A DNA stretch of 64,000 bases from positions 189,581-253,580 of the forward strand of contig VZRS01001745.1 in assembly GCA_013398055.1 (NCBI GenBank), written 5' to 3'. This document shows, piece after piece, positions 12,211-24,308 of this stretch. Numbering within the stretch: position 1 is the first letter of the stretch; each line of letters begins with the position of its first letter. Under the pieces are notes generated by a model that worked only from the letters and a program-made list of their open reading frames with translations, did not search any database and was not told where the DNA came from. This stretch comes from Ifrita kowaldi (Eukaryota > Chordata > Aves > Passeriformes > Cinclosomatidae). A program made the translations under genes and the position numbers.

Positions 12211-15200
12211 TGGGCTAATCTTGGATTTATTTTTAGTAGCAAGGGTTTTTTGTGTTTTCACAGTCTGAGCATTTGTCTGAGCATTTACCCTGAGGGTAGT
12301 GGGCATTTACTACAAATAAAATAACCACTTTTTAAACCCTTTTGGAAAAAACTCATCAGGATGGAAATCTTTGTTTAATCCATGCCCTCATTCCTCCAGT
12401 GCATCCGGGGGAACAGTCCTGCAAATTCTGCCTTTCCCTGACTTCATCTGCAGTAAGTTTGGTCAGTTCCTGAGGACACTACAATTCCACTATTAGGGGA
12501 AGGTGCCTAAAGTCCTGGATTTTGGAAACAGAAGGATTCAGCATATGTTCTCCTGGGAGTGAAGGTATGAGAACAGGACTGAGGAAAAGCCCTGGATTCC
12601 TGCTGGTAGGTTCATTCTGCTGTTCAGTAGAATGCAGCTGCTGAAGCCTACCTGGGGAGGCACTTAGGCTGAAATGGTCTCATGTTCTACATGTGTCTGT
12701 TTACTCAAAACAAGTATCCTTCTTCATGAGCAGAATTTGGAGCCAAAACTTCTTTAAACTAGAAGTGGTGAACTAGATAAATTATTGGATTTGGGGATTT
12801 TTTGCTAGCTCTTATATTAAATTTTGGCCTTAAATTTGTCTAAAAGGCTTGGAGCAATTCCCCTTCTGGAAAATCATTGTCAGCTATGTTTCATTCCAGA
12901 ATGGAGAGGTAGATTTCTTGGAATCTTGAAGAATTTAAGGATTACTGGTGTGTACCCCTCAAGGCAAAGCTAGCTTCTGCTTTTCCAGTGGTGGAAAAGC
13001 TTGGGCCAATAAATGTGACATCAGAATCAAGTTCTCAGTATTGTGCTTTCCACAACCAGAGTCCATGAGTCAATTTGCACCTAACTAGGAAACCACTTGG
13101 CTGAAATGTAAAAGAGAAATTCACAGCCAATCAAGTCTGGAGTGCTTTCTCACATTTTAGTCTTTTTTACCTGTTCAGTTGTCTGTGGATGTTTGCCTGT
13201 CTCCAGATGAACAGGATCTGATTCTTTATTAAATAGGCTGTGACCTCATTCTCCATGAAACTATTTCTTCCTACTGATTAGAAATCTGGTATTTATGGTT
13301 TCGTGCATGTAAGGATGATTTTACTGTAAATGGTGTTCAAAACATCTTCACCCCTTGCGTTACATGCAGGTAAACTGCAAGAGACATTAAGAAGCTGATG
13401 AAGATCATCTATGAAGACAAAGAGAATGGAAAGAGCAACTCTGTGGTGAGCAATGACAGTTTTCCAATTCTTGATTCACTGTTTTCATTATGAGCAGTTA
13501 TGTTCCTCAGGTAAATAGCTGCTCATTTTTTTCCTTCAGATTGTAAGGAATAACCAGACTGCTAGGAAGATTTCTCAGCTATCTCAGTTTTTTCTTGGAG
13601 TTAGGTCTGACTGCATAGCAAATTTACTATAGAAGTGGTAAGCCAAGGCATCTTGTGTTTTATCATACTCCCTTGTCCTTTTGCCTCCTCCTGGCTCTCC
13701 ACTCAGCATTTGGAAATTGTACAAGATAGTCATCCCACCCAGACTTCAGAACTTTAGAAGTGCTGCTGTCTGACACTATTTCATCTGTATACAGCATTTA
13801 CAGAAGCACTGTTCTCTGCCAGGCATGTACTGGTTAAGTGCTGTGTGCTGCAGACATCAGTTAGAATAGGATGGAAGAGATAATTTAGGTGAAGTTCTCC
13901 CACACTTGAAAGAGGCTGGATTCATCACCACTGCATATACCCTTTTTTCAAGTCTTACTCCTGCCAAACAAGCCTGATCTGCCTCCTCCTGCACTGTCTG
14001 TTTGCAGAACCCTGTTTCATGTAACCTGGGCCATGGCCCTGTAACTGGTGCTTGTATTGACGTAGGAGCATGTCTGTGGTCAATAGCAATTTCACATTGT
14101 GGTGACTTTGCTTGTAGTAAAGAAAAAAATCAGTCGTAGATTAAAAGGTCATTACTGCAAGCAAAGTAGAACACTGTTCATTAATTCCTACACTTACGAG
14201 CATGGGTGTGTAACTGCTGTGATTAGGCTGTTGATTAAGAAACTGTTTGCAGTTTGTTGTGGATGCCTTTTCCAACTACGGATGTGTAGCTGACCACTGT
14301 AAACACTGTTTCACTATAAACACTGATTTCACTGTTGATGGAAATGGCTGTTAGGGAGGTTTCTCTGTTTCCTGCCAGTGGGTGTCTGCTGCAAGTAGCT
14401 GAACAGTGAGCATTGCCAAAATTAATCTGGCTGTGTGTGTCAGGCAGGCAGCAGGTAAGAATGTGTTCTCTTTGCCCTTCATCTTTCCAAATCGCTGAAG
14501 TTAATTACAAGTTAGGACAGAACTTGACCTACAACGTCTTGTATTGGACAAATTAACAAAGAAGGTACATCCTGGCCTAGCCCAAATCTTCTGTGTGGCT
14601 TTTGCAAGATTTTAATAATGTCTGAAAAATATTTTTCTATCTACAGAAATCATAGAAGCACTGCTCAGCTGCAAGAAGTAGTGAGGTGCTGTGTAGAATA
14701 GATGAAGGGCTACAGCAAAATTTGGTTTACAATTTGAGTTACTTCTCTCTTGAGATGACGTTTTTGTTTCTATTTCCTATTTAAATAGAGCAGTTTGGTC
14801 TAGGGTTGTACTGGGGGTTTTTTTTAGATATTCTCAACCTGTTGTGAATTATAGATATTTAATTCCTCGTTAAGAGGTTGGTTTATAGCATGTTCCTGCA
14901 GTTTCAATGAAACAATTCCCTTTCCTCACACAGAAAATGATCTTTTTGTGATGACCTTTGATTCAAATTGTAAGCAATGTCTTCAGCCCATAAAGTTATC
15001 TTCAGGTTTCTGGGAGATGTTTGCTAAGTTCCAACAAATTTCTTAAAATAAAACTGCAGGTAGCTGTCCTTGCTCCAAGAATAGGATGGATGGCAGCATT
15101 CTCCTGCAGGTGTGTAACAGCTGCCATCCCAAATCACCCACACAGTAAGCCCAGCCCATGGAAAGCAGCAGGTCCCTGAGTTCAGGAGTCACAATACAGG

Positions 15201-16552
15201 TTGATTCTGATCTTAAGCTGCGATCTCTGGACAGCATCAAATGCAGCTACTCAAAAAGCATGTTTCACAAATGTGTGTTCAGTTGCATTGCTTGTTTAAA
15301 GCTGTATTGCCTACATATCTGTTCTTTTCTTTCATAGCACTTTCAGTAGTTCCAAAGATCTCTTTTTGGAGCCACAACCCCAGTCAAAATAACTTTTAAA
15401 ACTCACTGCTGTGCAGTCAGAAAGGATAGGATCAGAAATGCAAGAGCAGCTAGAGTCTGCATAAACTGAAAAAAAAAATCTTCAGACTGTGTCCTGCAGT
15501 GTAATTCTCCATGGCCTTGGGCTTACTGAGACCCTCAAAGGGTTGATGCTGGTTTTGGTGCTGCAAGAAGTTGATTGCAAGCTAAGGCAGAGGCATCTCA
15601 TGGGCAAATTCATAAAAGGGCTACATCCTGGCCTAATCTGGATGGCTGTTCGGTGTGTTTCTTTGGCAATATCAAGATTTCAACCATGCCTCTTTTTTGG
15701 CATACTGTGTTTGTATTCTAAGTGCAGTGGAAAACACAGAACCTGTGCTCAGTCTCACCTTTGTTGCCAAAGAAGGTCCTGGGAAATTGCAGATAGTCAG
15801 CAGAACAATTCTAAAGCTTTCAAAGTGTCCTGAGAAGTTGTGGATGCCCCATCCCTGGAAGTCAGATTGGATGGGGCTTTGAGCAACCTCGTCTAGTGAC
15901 AAGTGTCCCTGCCCACTGGGGGGGTTGGAACAAGACAATATTTAAGGTCCCTTCCAACCAAAGCTCTTATATGATTCTATGAAAAACCAAAATTCATGGC
16001 TTTCTCAGGGCTGGGATATGATACCATCATCACATCCACTTTTATGTCCCAAATACAGTTTTGCTGTCTCAGGTGTGAGTCGTAAGCATGTGATTTCCTT
16101 GAAGATAGAACAATTAAAAAGAATCCTTTGTATGCCCTGGAGTATTTTCCTCGAACTAGTATTTGCCTGGTAACCCCAGGGATTTTATTTTTAGAAAGCC
16201 ATGGCATAAAAAATAATTAGCTAGATCTAGTTCCTCCCCCTGCCTTTTTATCCTCTGTGATGCATCACAAATCATCACTTATCTGCATTGAACCATACCA
16301 ATTTAATAGGCTTTCAAACAGCTCCAAAATGTCCCAAATCCAAGGTGTTAGAGACTGATTTTTCTCTTAAAACTCATAGTAGGATCCTTTAATGCTGTTC
16401 TTCTTGGAACTTAAATGTCCTCCATCATGCCAGATGATGGTGTGTGTCTGTAGCAGGATGTTAAACACTTTTTATAATAGTAAAATGAAATTAGTCTGTT
16501 TTAAAGACCACTGTTATAAAATACTGTCAATATTTGCCCATAGGATAACTAT
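12211..16552. other. Intergenic stretch between FAM117B and the ICA1L relic
   Basis: No gene recognised. It contains one CR1 3' end (15,820-15,983). It also contains a short open patch on the plus strand (about 13,374-13,493) with a splice-donor-like end that I cannot assign. The 3' UTR of the former ICA1L would have lain in the right-hand part, but nothing of it is identifiable. Confidence 0.6.
15820..15983 (+). repeat. CR1 LINE 3' end
   Basis: Plus-strand CR1 terminal segment: agaagttgtggatgcccc, ggatggggctttgagcaacc, ggttggaacaagacaatatt, aaggtcccttccaacc, and a terminal atgattctatga. Only the 3' end is present, as is usual for avian CR1 copies. Confidence 0.9.
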
Positions 16553-16648
16553 CTAAACATTAAGCAATTTATCTGCTGAATATCCAGTGGCATCTGGGTT
16601 TGAAAGGAGATCCAGATCTGCAAAAACACTGAACTATGTTGATACAGT
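16553..16648 (-). pseudogene. ICA1L: ICA1L fossil terminal exon
   Basis: Reads ST-stop-FSVFADLDLLSNPDATG and YSADKLLNV-stop. It aligns without gaps to [29 protein letters not shown] and the natural stop. About 19 of 30 codons are identical to my recollection of the human protein. The Trp codon TGG is TAG here (16,634-16,636). The original stop position (TAG, 16,553-16,555) is kept. Confidence 0.9.
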
Positions 16649-19600
16649 TTTGATACTATTCTAAACAGCTAGGAAAAAAGATAATGTTTGCTGTTAAATA
16701 CAATAAGACCTTTTTAATTAATAAAATATTTAAATTGATCTCAGGATGTACCTGTAGACAAACAAAAAGTAACTGAAGCATGTTCTTGTCTCAACAAACT
16801 AGAAGTGCTGGCCTAACTTGAGTTGATTGGTACGTGCAATGAAGTGGTAGATTGAGCTGCTTCACATGTTGGATGCAACTCAAAGAGTGTTTCAGATCAC
16901 CTAGAATTGGGGTCTTAATAAGGTACAAACTTGGTGTTTCTTACCAAAAAATATTTCATAATCCAATAGAAGCACTCTGGTTGAACGTTTTCTCCATCCT
17001 TCAGCATGAGATCCATCACATGAGACTGGGTACAGCCAGTGTCAGATACTGTGTGATAAGAGTGTTTATGTTACTTTTTTCCCTTCTCTTACTGGCACAT
17101 TTTCTGGCAATAGTGGGCCTTAAAGCATGCAAAGAAAAGAACAAATTCTCTCCCTGAGCCAGGAGTGTAGTAGTGCTGTCTGACATTGTAGTGTAGTGCT
17201 TTCACTGGGAAGTGCAAAATGTGGTTGACCTCTGAAAGAGAGGAAAATGAATTTGTGGAAGCCTAAAAGATCAGTAGGACTACAGGTCATATGTTGATTC
17301 ACTTTCCCATTGCAAATTCAGATGTTATCACTTTTGCTAATAACTTTTTGGGAAGTAGTGAATTGGATGTCAACTACAAGCTTAAGATGCTGTAAAATAT
17401 GAGCTATTAGATTCAGTACAAGGCACAGGCTACCTTGTGGTGACTCTGTTATTATAAATTAGTACGTATTCCAGTTGTTTGAATTTTGTCTTTCCTCTGA
17501 GCAGCTTCAGGAAATAATGCCCCAGCAGATATTATTAACTGCATCAGCTATTATCCCTTTCTGATTTTATTGTAGTGCTGAACACTACATATTTTACATT
17601 TTAAAACATGCTTTACAAGACCTATGATTATTGTAAGAATTAGAGATGATCATTCTTACTTTTTTTTTGGCTGAAGTACTGATACAGATTTGAAGAACAC
17701 TAGAACTTTATTTATTGCATACAAGACAATTGCACCTAAATTTTTTAATGAAAATTTTTTAGTGGATTTACTGGAAAGTCTACAAGTATTCAGTTTAATC
17801 AACTCAGTCCAAGCCTATTTCTGATTCTTACTATCTTTGTCTAGTAAGAGCAACTGGGATGAGTATTTTAAAAATGTATGTTTGAAGAGTGTGCATTCAA
17901 ATTATAAAATTCTGAACCCAACACTTAAGAATGTATTTTCACTTTGCTGGCTGATCTCTTCAATGCTGAAAGAATCAGGACTTAGTAAGGCATCCAGATT
18001 CCCGGAATATTATCCTGATATATTAAGAATTGACTCGTTGTATTCTTTCAATTTTCTAGTTGCCAAAACACAACAGAATTTGACTTCCTTCAGTTTTCTA
18101 GTTTTCTCTCCTGCAAAACTTAGCAATGTGTAAAATAGGACAGTGGGATGTAATGTCTTTATGTGTAAACTTATTCAGATAACTGTATCATAACCTACTT
18201 TCAAGATGAAAAATTAATTTCTATAAGTGGTGAAGTTTTCATTTGGTTGCTGCTAGATTTCAATTGGCATTTCTTAAATGAGTGCATGTTCTCATTTGAA
18301 AGTCCAGGGTCTGCAGAAATTTTTTCATGCTTTGGAGTAACTGATTCTGCAAGTGGTGTAAAACGAGCTTGTTGGCCACTGTACAGAGGGCAGAGCAAAG
18401 CTTTTCCTCTCTGTAGCTGTGTTGGGACTTATAAAGGTGTAGCTGGTTTGATTCATCCTAATATTGTGTGTGGCTAATGTGTTAATTAGCCAGCTGTTCC
18501 TCTCTTCTGCAGGAGATTATCATGCATGTGCCTCTGACTGGAAGCATTTGAGAATGTGTGCTACCATCTTAGGCTGGGTGACTCCTGGTCTTGCAGGCTG
18601 AAACAGTCCCTCCTCCTTTTCCTCTTGCAGCACTTCGTGTGGAAAATATTAATGATGTTAACATGTTTCAGTACAGAATGGTTGGGTTTTTCAAACCATC
18701 TCATCCAGAGGAGAGGAATGATGGTTTTTATGGGATCATAGAATATCCAGAGTTGGAAGGGACCACAAAGGTCACTGAGTCCAACTGCTGGCCCTGCACA
18801 GCACCATCCCCAAGAGTCACACCCTGTGCCTGAGAACATTGTCCAAACGCTTCTTGAGCTCTGTCAGGGTTGGTGCTGTAACCACTTCCCTGGGAAGCCT
18901 TTTCCTCTGGGTGAAGAACCTTTCCGTAATATCCAACCTAAATCTTCCCTGGCACAACTTCAGGCCATTCCCTTGGATCCTGTCACTGGTCACCACAGAG
19001 AAGAGATCAGTGCTGCCCCTCCTCTTTCCCTCCCAAGGAAATTGTAATTGCAATGAGGTCTCTCCTCAGCCTCTTCTTTTCCAGCTGAACAGACCAAGTG
19101 GTCCCAAAACAGTGATCCTTCTGCAGGTACGTCTAGGTTCTGTCTAGATCAGCCCTAGCATATATATTTAGGCTAATCTCATGGAAAAGCTGTTCCACCT
19201 ACCCTCTCTTCTGAAAAATAATAGTAAGAAATGTCAAAAAGTAGTTTTGAGTACAAGTGTTACAGGCAATTTTTCTTGTGGGGTTTTTTTTAACCATTTT
19301 CTGGGCTTGAATCATCAGGCTTGCTTATCTGCACATTGTTTCTTCATTGAATTTCTGTATTCTGAACTTCTGGAATAACTCCTGAAATAAAAGTAGGCCT
19401 GAGATTTTCAGCTCTTTTTCAGTTTTTCCAATACTGCCAGAAGGGCTGAAAATTAAAGCCAGGAGGCCAGAAGAAATTCTCAAATGCATATGCATGGGTG
19501 GGTCAGCTCCATCGTAATTTGTTAAATAATTATAAAAAAGTTAGATGACAAAGTATTTGGAGTAGTATTGTTTAAAGGTTACATCATTCTTGCAAAAATT

Positions 19601-21279
19601 GGGTGTTGTATTTCAGAAAGTTCCTTTAAAAAGGATAAAGAGACATTTGACTTTGAATCTCCATTGTTTGTAATATCCTCTTTCAGCATGAAAATATTTT
19701 CCGTTCCCATCAGTTTTGTCGGTTTTTTTATTTGGCAAACATGAATATTTTTCCTGAACTGTGAGTAGAATGCAAAATTGTTATTTTTGTTGGCTAGCAG
19801 ACATTGTAGCTTCCCCTCCAATAAGACTGGCAGTTTTATTTTTAGAGTTCTTGTACCAGTACATCTTATACAGTTATTTAGTGAAAGTAGATTAGACAAG
19901 CCTAAAGAATAAGTTTAGTTTAGGCCTTGTTTGCAAGATTTGAGGGTAAGCTGTATGTGACAGAGAATAGGTTCTTTCTATCTGTGAATATGCAATAAGT
20001 TTTACTCCATGGTTACACAGCTATCTGCTTAGTGCTCTTGGCTGTCTCCATCTCCCTCTAATCCAGCTCCAAAGGGACTACTTCTGACATTCCAAACTGC
20101 TGAGCAGCTTTCCGACAGCTGCTATTGAAATCTGAATAAAAACAAAACTGTTTTCTTTGCCTTCCTCCCAAATGGGGATCAGGTGAAAACAGAGCCAATT
20201 TCTTGTGTGTGCCAGTTCTACCCCAGTGCCACATTGCCAGTGCTGGGGTGGTCACCTCTGATGTGCTTCAAACACTGAGAGTTGGAGTTGCACTTTAGAG
20301 AGGATGAATTGCTTGTGGGCTTGCAGTTTTAAGGGCTGGAGATGTGAGCCCTGGGCACAGAGGGAACTGCTTGGCACTGTGGGTGAGGTGGTCCAAGATA
20401 AACAGCAATCATTTGTGACCCCATCACCATGGTCCTGGACCTTTAAACTCGAGCATTCAATCTACAGGAAAACTGTCTTAGGTGTCTCAAGTGTTTAATA
20501 ATCTTAAGTGTTAACCTTCCTGTTCCTGGTAATTCAGTTATCCGGGTAAAAGATTAGACACACTGTAAAATGTGTGTTTAGAATGTGAAAAAGAAATGAA
20601 ATGAAAGACTGCAAGTTGAAGAAGATTAGAATTAGTCTTTTTTTAGCTGAGGGTTTTTTTTTTTTCAAGAATTCTGGGAAGCAGCTATTTCCTTTCTAAT
20701 GAAACATGTACAGAATGTTTATGATTCTTCTAGAGTGCAGTTTATTTTTTGTGCTTGTTGCTTACTGATATTTCTGGAAATGTCATCTTTCTTCTCTCCA
20801 CATTCTTCACTGGGGTTGCTTGAGGGAGACTTCTGGCTAGGGAAAAATCTTTCTTGAGAAAGGAAGAACACATTGACCTATTGTTCCATCTCTCCAATTT
20901 ATTGATTCTTCCAGTACACGGTGTGTAATGATGATGTCCTCTCAAGTTTCTGCTTGTAAAAATAGTTTCAATAATGTGTTTAAAAAATCTTACAGAAATT
21001 CTGGTTATGCTTCATAACACTGGGACTGTTTGTATTTCCTCAGGAAGATGATGGTACACCAGAATTTTGGTCACGCTTAAGAAGATTCCATTTTCTAAGT
21101 TACAATGCTGTATAGCCATGTACTAATTTCATCGGATTTCTTAATTGCATAAAAATACTTTTATAGGTGGAATTTTAATAAACAATATGGCCAGAGAGAT
21201 TTAAAAGAGGAAAAAGTGATGGAGGAGAATAAATGTTCTGCATTTCTGTATACATTGGCAAATGACCATGGGGAATGAC
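16649..21279. other. Former ICA1L intron/exon space without recognisable exons
   Basis: This interval should have held the exons for the variable C-terminal half of ICA1L. Apart from a CR1 copy (18,737-19,120) I recognise nothing. A minus-strand open stretch near 19,600-19,700 (SLSFLKELSEIQ) slightly resembles EFSFLNNLLSSG, but it is too weak to call. Confidence 0.5.
18737..19120 (-). repeat. CR1 LINE 3' fragment (minus orientation)
   Basis: Starts with the inverted CR1 terminus (gggatcatagaatatccag, then gttggaagggaccacaaagg), followed by tccaactgctggccctgcac, aagccttttcctctgggtg, cctgtcactggtcacc and gaggtctctcctcagcctc. This is a typical avian CR1 read on the opposite strand, about 380 bp. 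Confidence 0.93.
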
Positions 21280-21375
21280 CTTGAGTGTGCTGAATTCATA
21301 TTCATAGCTCTCCTTTTCTGAAACTGCATCTATGAGAAAGCTGCTCTCTTGGTATAAAAGAAATTTGCCTCCTTG
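21280..21375 (-). pseudogene. ICA1L: ICA1L fossil exon (PYDF-LK segment)
   Basis: Reads IDAVSEKESYEYEFSTLK, against IHEACIGFHPYDFVALK in ICA1L and YQPYEFTTLK in ICA1. The last eight codons align without gaps. The upstream part (FLLYQESS) is strongly diverged from LLGFWKKTA. The expected donor after KQLQ is not recognisable. Confidence 0.65.
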
Positions 21376-22078
21376 CAACAGAATGATACGGATGGGAGTC
21401 CACAGGCTGTTCAAGGGCTCGGGACATGAGCTGAGTGATTTCACAGAATCACAGAAAGGTTACTAAGGGAGGCAAAGAATTTGTTGAACTAGTTTAAAGC
21501 TGGGTGCTATTTTCATTTTAACTGTCTGGTTCTACAGTATGTGGATCTCAAACAATTGGCTTCCTATTTGATTAACTTGAAAAAAGTATATGACATCTCA
21601 AGCTTGAAAACTACAATCCAGTCTTATAGCCATTTCTTCATAAAGCTTCACATATTCTAAAATTGGAAAACTCACTGCTGAGCATGCAGTTCTCATGTCC
21701 AAGTACTTGTGCATGTAGTTTTTGGATAGAAGGATAATTGGAATATTCAAGGGTGAATGAGCACAGAATCTGTTTGCTTGGAGGAAGACAAGGAATTAGG
21801 GTTTAGCCTTTCCTGGTGTTGCTTCCCAGAAGCCTCTGCAGAATTCTTCGTATTTTATTTTTTAAGTTGAAAATAAATTTTTAAATACTAAAGTTACGTT
21901 TGCTCTCTTTGATAGAAAAAGATGAGTAAACTGTACAAGACTGCAGTTCAGGAGAGGTCATTCCTGCAGACAGACAAAGGCAGCCGGTCCATACCTACCA
22001 TGGGAAGATACAAGCTCAGTCATGGGGAATTGTTAAAGGCAGGTGAGCAGGAGGGGTCTGGATACAGTAGATACCTAC

Positions 22079-22201
22079 CTGATAGACTGGCAGGGAATGT
22101 GACAACAGGTGCAGTGACTGCCTTAAAGCAGGGTCACCTTCTGGCCTGCACCCCTTTGGCTTCTCAAATTCAGATTTAGTAACCTTTCCTTCCATCTGCA
22201 C
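22079..22201 (-). pseudogene. ICA1L: ICA1L fossil exon with intact splice sites (SHSLTTYQ segment)
   Basis: This segment is 123 bp, bounded by ggtttag|GTGCAG and TATCAG|GTAGGT, the same positions as VQMQ and TTYQ ends in ICA1L (42 codons there by my count, 41 here). It reads VQMEGKVTKSEFEKPKG, CRPEGDPALRQ and LHLLSHSLPVYQ. It has no stop or frameshift, but the otherwise invariant KLKMDVCQKVDLLGASR core is scrambled. Confidence 0.82.
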
Positions 22202-23026
22202 CTAAACCTGTGAAAGTTGGAACATGCAAAGGCAAAAATGACTCTTACTATACAGTATACTACCCACAACAGTTTCTGATTAGAGAATCTGAATTTAAAA
22301 CAACTTAGAATATGTCCCAGTCCTACAGATTCCTATTGGTATGAGGTTTTTTGTGCTTAAATCATATGATCATGTCTATTCCACAGGCACCGACCATCTA
22401 TTGGAGAAAAATGTAGAAATACTGAATAGTAATTGTAACTTCTTCACTTCCTAAAAGTGAAAACTGAGGAGTGAAGGTAATCTTTTACAGTAACCCAGCA
22501 GTAGATGTGCAGTTTTGGCTTGGATCCATTTTCTTTTGCAGAATCTTATTACACTGTCATCCTGGAGGAGAGTGTTTTAGGTAGAAAAGAGAAAGAAGTT
22601 TTCCTTCACACTTTGGTTTGCTCAGAAAAAACACTTGAAAGAGTAACTGCTGGAGAGACAGAAGATGGAGGAGAGGCTTCTGGAAGGCAAGTGTCTACAT
22701 GAGTAAGAAGGTTGTTGCAAGGTTTCTCTTATGGTGACTTGTTCATGGTGATAAGCACATTCTTCTGCTTTAATAACAAATACAGAGAACAACAGGGGTT
22801 TGTTCTCCAGGTGTGCAGGGGTTTTGTTTAGTTCTATTTTGTTTGCTGAGCTCACTCTTGAGATACAATAAATACCTCAGTATGTACTTTAACTACTGGT
22901 GACATGTCTTTGCATCCACTTAAATCATGGTGAACTTGTTGGCAACCAGTACTTCCTGTAGTGTAGACAGTACTTGTATGGATGAGTGAATGTTTACTTT
23001 TTGGAATTCTCCATTTTGCTTGCTCT

Positions 23027-23092
23027 TGTCAGGAATACAGCTTGTGGGATTCATCTTTCATCCACAGCCTTGCTTCTCTCTATTCTGTGCTC
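23027..23092 (-). pseudogene. ICA1L: ICA1L fossil exon ([18 protein letters not shown] segment)
   Basis: Codons read TE-stop-REARLWMKDESHKLYS-stop against [20 protein letters not shown]. The Tyr codon TAC has become TAG at 23,080-23,082. A one-base insertion in the LDPD region (CTGTATTCCTGAC) shifts the frame into a TGA. WMKD is preserved in full. Confidence 0.85.
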
Positions 23093-23656
23093 CAGAGGGC
23101 ATCAAATATTGTGGTTTTATGGCAGAATGTTGGTAGTTCCTGCCAAAGGTGAAACAAAGGCCAATGTGAATGTCAAAGAAGTAAAAAGAGTAAAACTATG
23201 CAAGAGCCCAAGTGAGCAGAATGTTTTGAGGAAATGTGGGAGAAGTGGACTCACTGTAACTACAAAATAGTAAAAGTTAGGACTTTAGTCTCCATGTTTT
23301 TCTGCTTTCACACACAGGCTGCCCCTCACTGCCTTTTTACCACACGGCAAGAACAGTAATAAATGCTAAGCTAGAAGGTGGTACATAAAGTTGATTTTCT
23401 GCCATTCTATGCCCCAAAGTGTAAAAGTACCAGAGATGCATGTTCCATAAATGCAGCTCTGAATTTACAGCAATAACAGGAACCTGTTTGCCTGCTTGTG
23501 GACAGCAGTGCCTCAGAACACTGCAAATACCAACTTAGGCAATGCCAATTTTTTTAACTGGAATTCCCAGCATTCTGAATATAAATAGAACTAAAATGTC
23601 ATACAGTAATAATGACTCCTCTGCTCTTGCCAGCTCACAGTAGACAAGTGGGGGAA

Positions 23657-23831
23657 GGATCTGTTTTTGATAGCAAGGTGTGTGTCTATCTGCCCAGCAG
23701 CTGCATTGAACTTCCCTTCAGTCTGTTGATGAAAATGTCCAAGAACAGCTGGAGTGTGTAACAACAGCTGCTGCTTATTGAGCAGTGAGATCCCTCCCAC
23801 AGAACTGCACAGGGCTTTGCCAAGTGTCAGC
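23657..23831 (-). pseudogene. ICA1L: ICA1L fossil exon (GKALCSS to NR segment)
   Basis: Begins GKALCSS exactly as in ICA1L. After an insertion of about eight codons it continues NKQQLLLHTP and FHQQTEGKF...DTHLAIKNR, matching KQRLALCTP and HQEVATF...DTLMTINR with small in-frame insertions. The frame is still open, but the indels fall in the BAR-domain helices. A splice acceptor ccccacag remains just upstream. Confidence 0.8.
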
Positions 23832-24221
23832 CTGTGGGGCTGGAGTTTGGGATTTGGTGCATCTCTGGGTGGGTTTATATTAGCAATTGTTCTGATGTGC
23901 TTGTGCAGCCCAGGCTGAACAGGAGAAGGATGTGTGGGAAAGACACAGGGCAGGCACACAGCGTGAGCTGGGGAACAGAGGGGCAGAGCTCCAGCTTAGC
24001 ACCAGCTCTTCAACACCAGCAAGCTTGTACTTGACAGACATCAGAGTTTAGCAAAGTGGTTTTCTCTTTGAGTATGAAATGGCTTCTGCTTTTGACACGT
24101 GTCCCTCCAACTACCTCTGCATCCTGTACTTGGAATCATACCTTCAATTGAATTAGCAGCAGTGCATTCAACTGAGTGAATGGGGACAACTAAAAAAAAT
24201 AAAATTGAAAACCTTGCCCTT

Positions 24222-24308
24222 GACACCTGTCCTTTTTCCAGCTTCACTTGCATTGTGATCTGCCTGAGACATTGATAAGAGCCCTCGCTTATTTTCTTCC
24301 TCAGATAT
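24222..24308 (-). pseudogene. ICA1L: ICA1L fossil exon (ISEEEN segment of the BAR domain)
   Basis: The codons read ISEEENKRGLLSMSQ then ADHNASEAGKRTG, collinear and without gaps against [27 protein letters not shown]. The 3' end keeps a donor-like CAG|GTGTCA. On the 5' side the tract tttttttataccc runs straight into ATATCTG with no AG, so the acceptor is lost. A much weaker match to the preceding exon (HSVQETCTELLK) may lie at 24,430-24,500. Confidence 0.85.

Noticed and set aside
18591..19147. Several overlapping open frames on both strands
   Set aside because: They fall within or beside a CR1 LINE fragment in reverse orientation and are not genes.
19579..19720. Minus-strand SLSFLKELSEIQ as a relic of the ICA1L EFSFLNNLL exon
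   Set aside because: Only a short hydrophobic pattern matches, with no flanking support or splice sites.
21825..21870. Minus-strand GGCTTCTGGGAAG resembling the ICA1L LLGFWKKTA exon
   Set aside because: The similarity is confined to about 12 bases. The expected downstream codons are absent, and a better candidate for that exon lies at 21,280-21,375.
21922..22179. Plus-strand open frame of 85 codons
   Set aside because: It overlaps the ICA1L fossil exon on the other strand, shows no family motif and is explained as its shadow.
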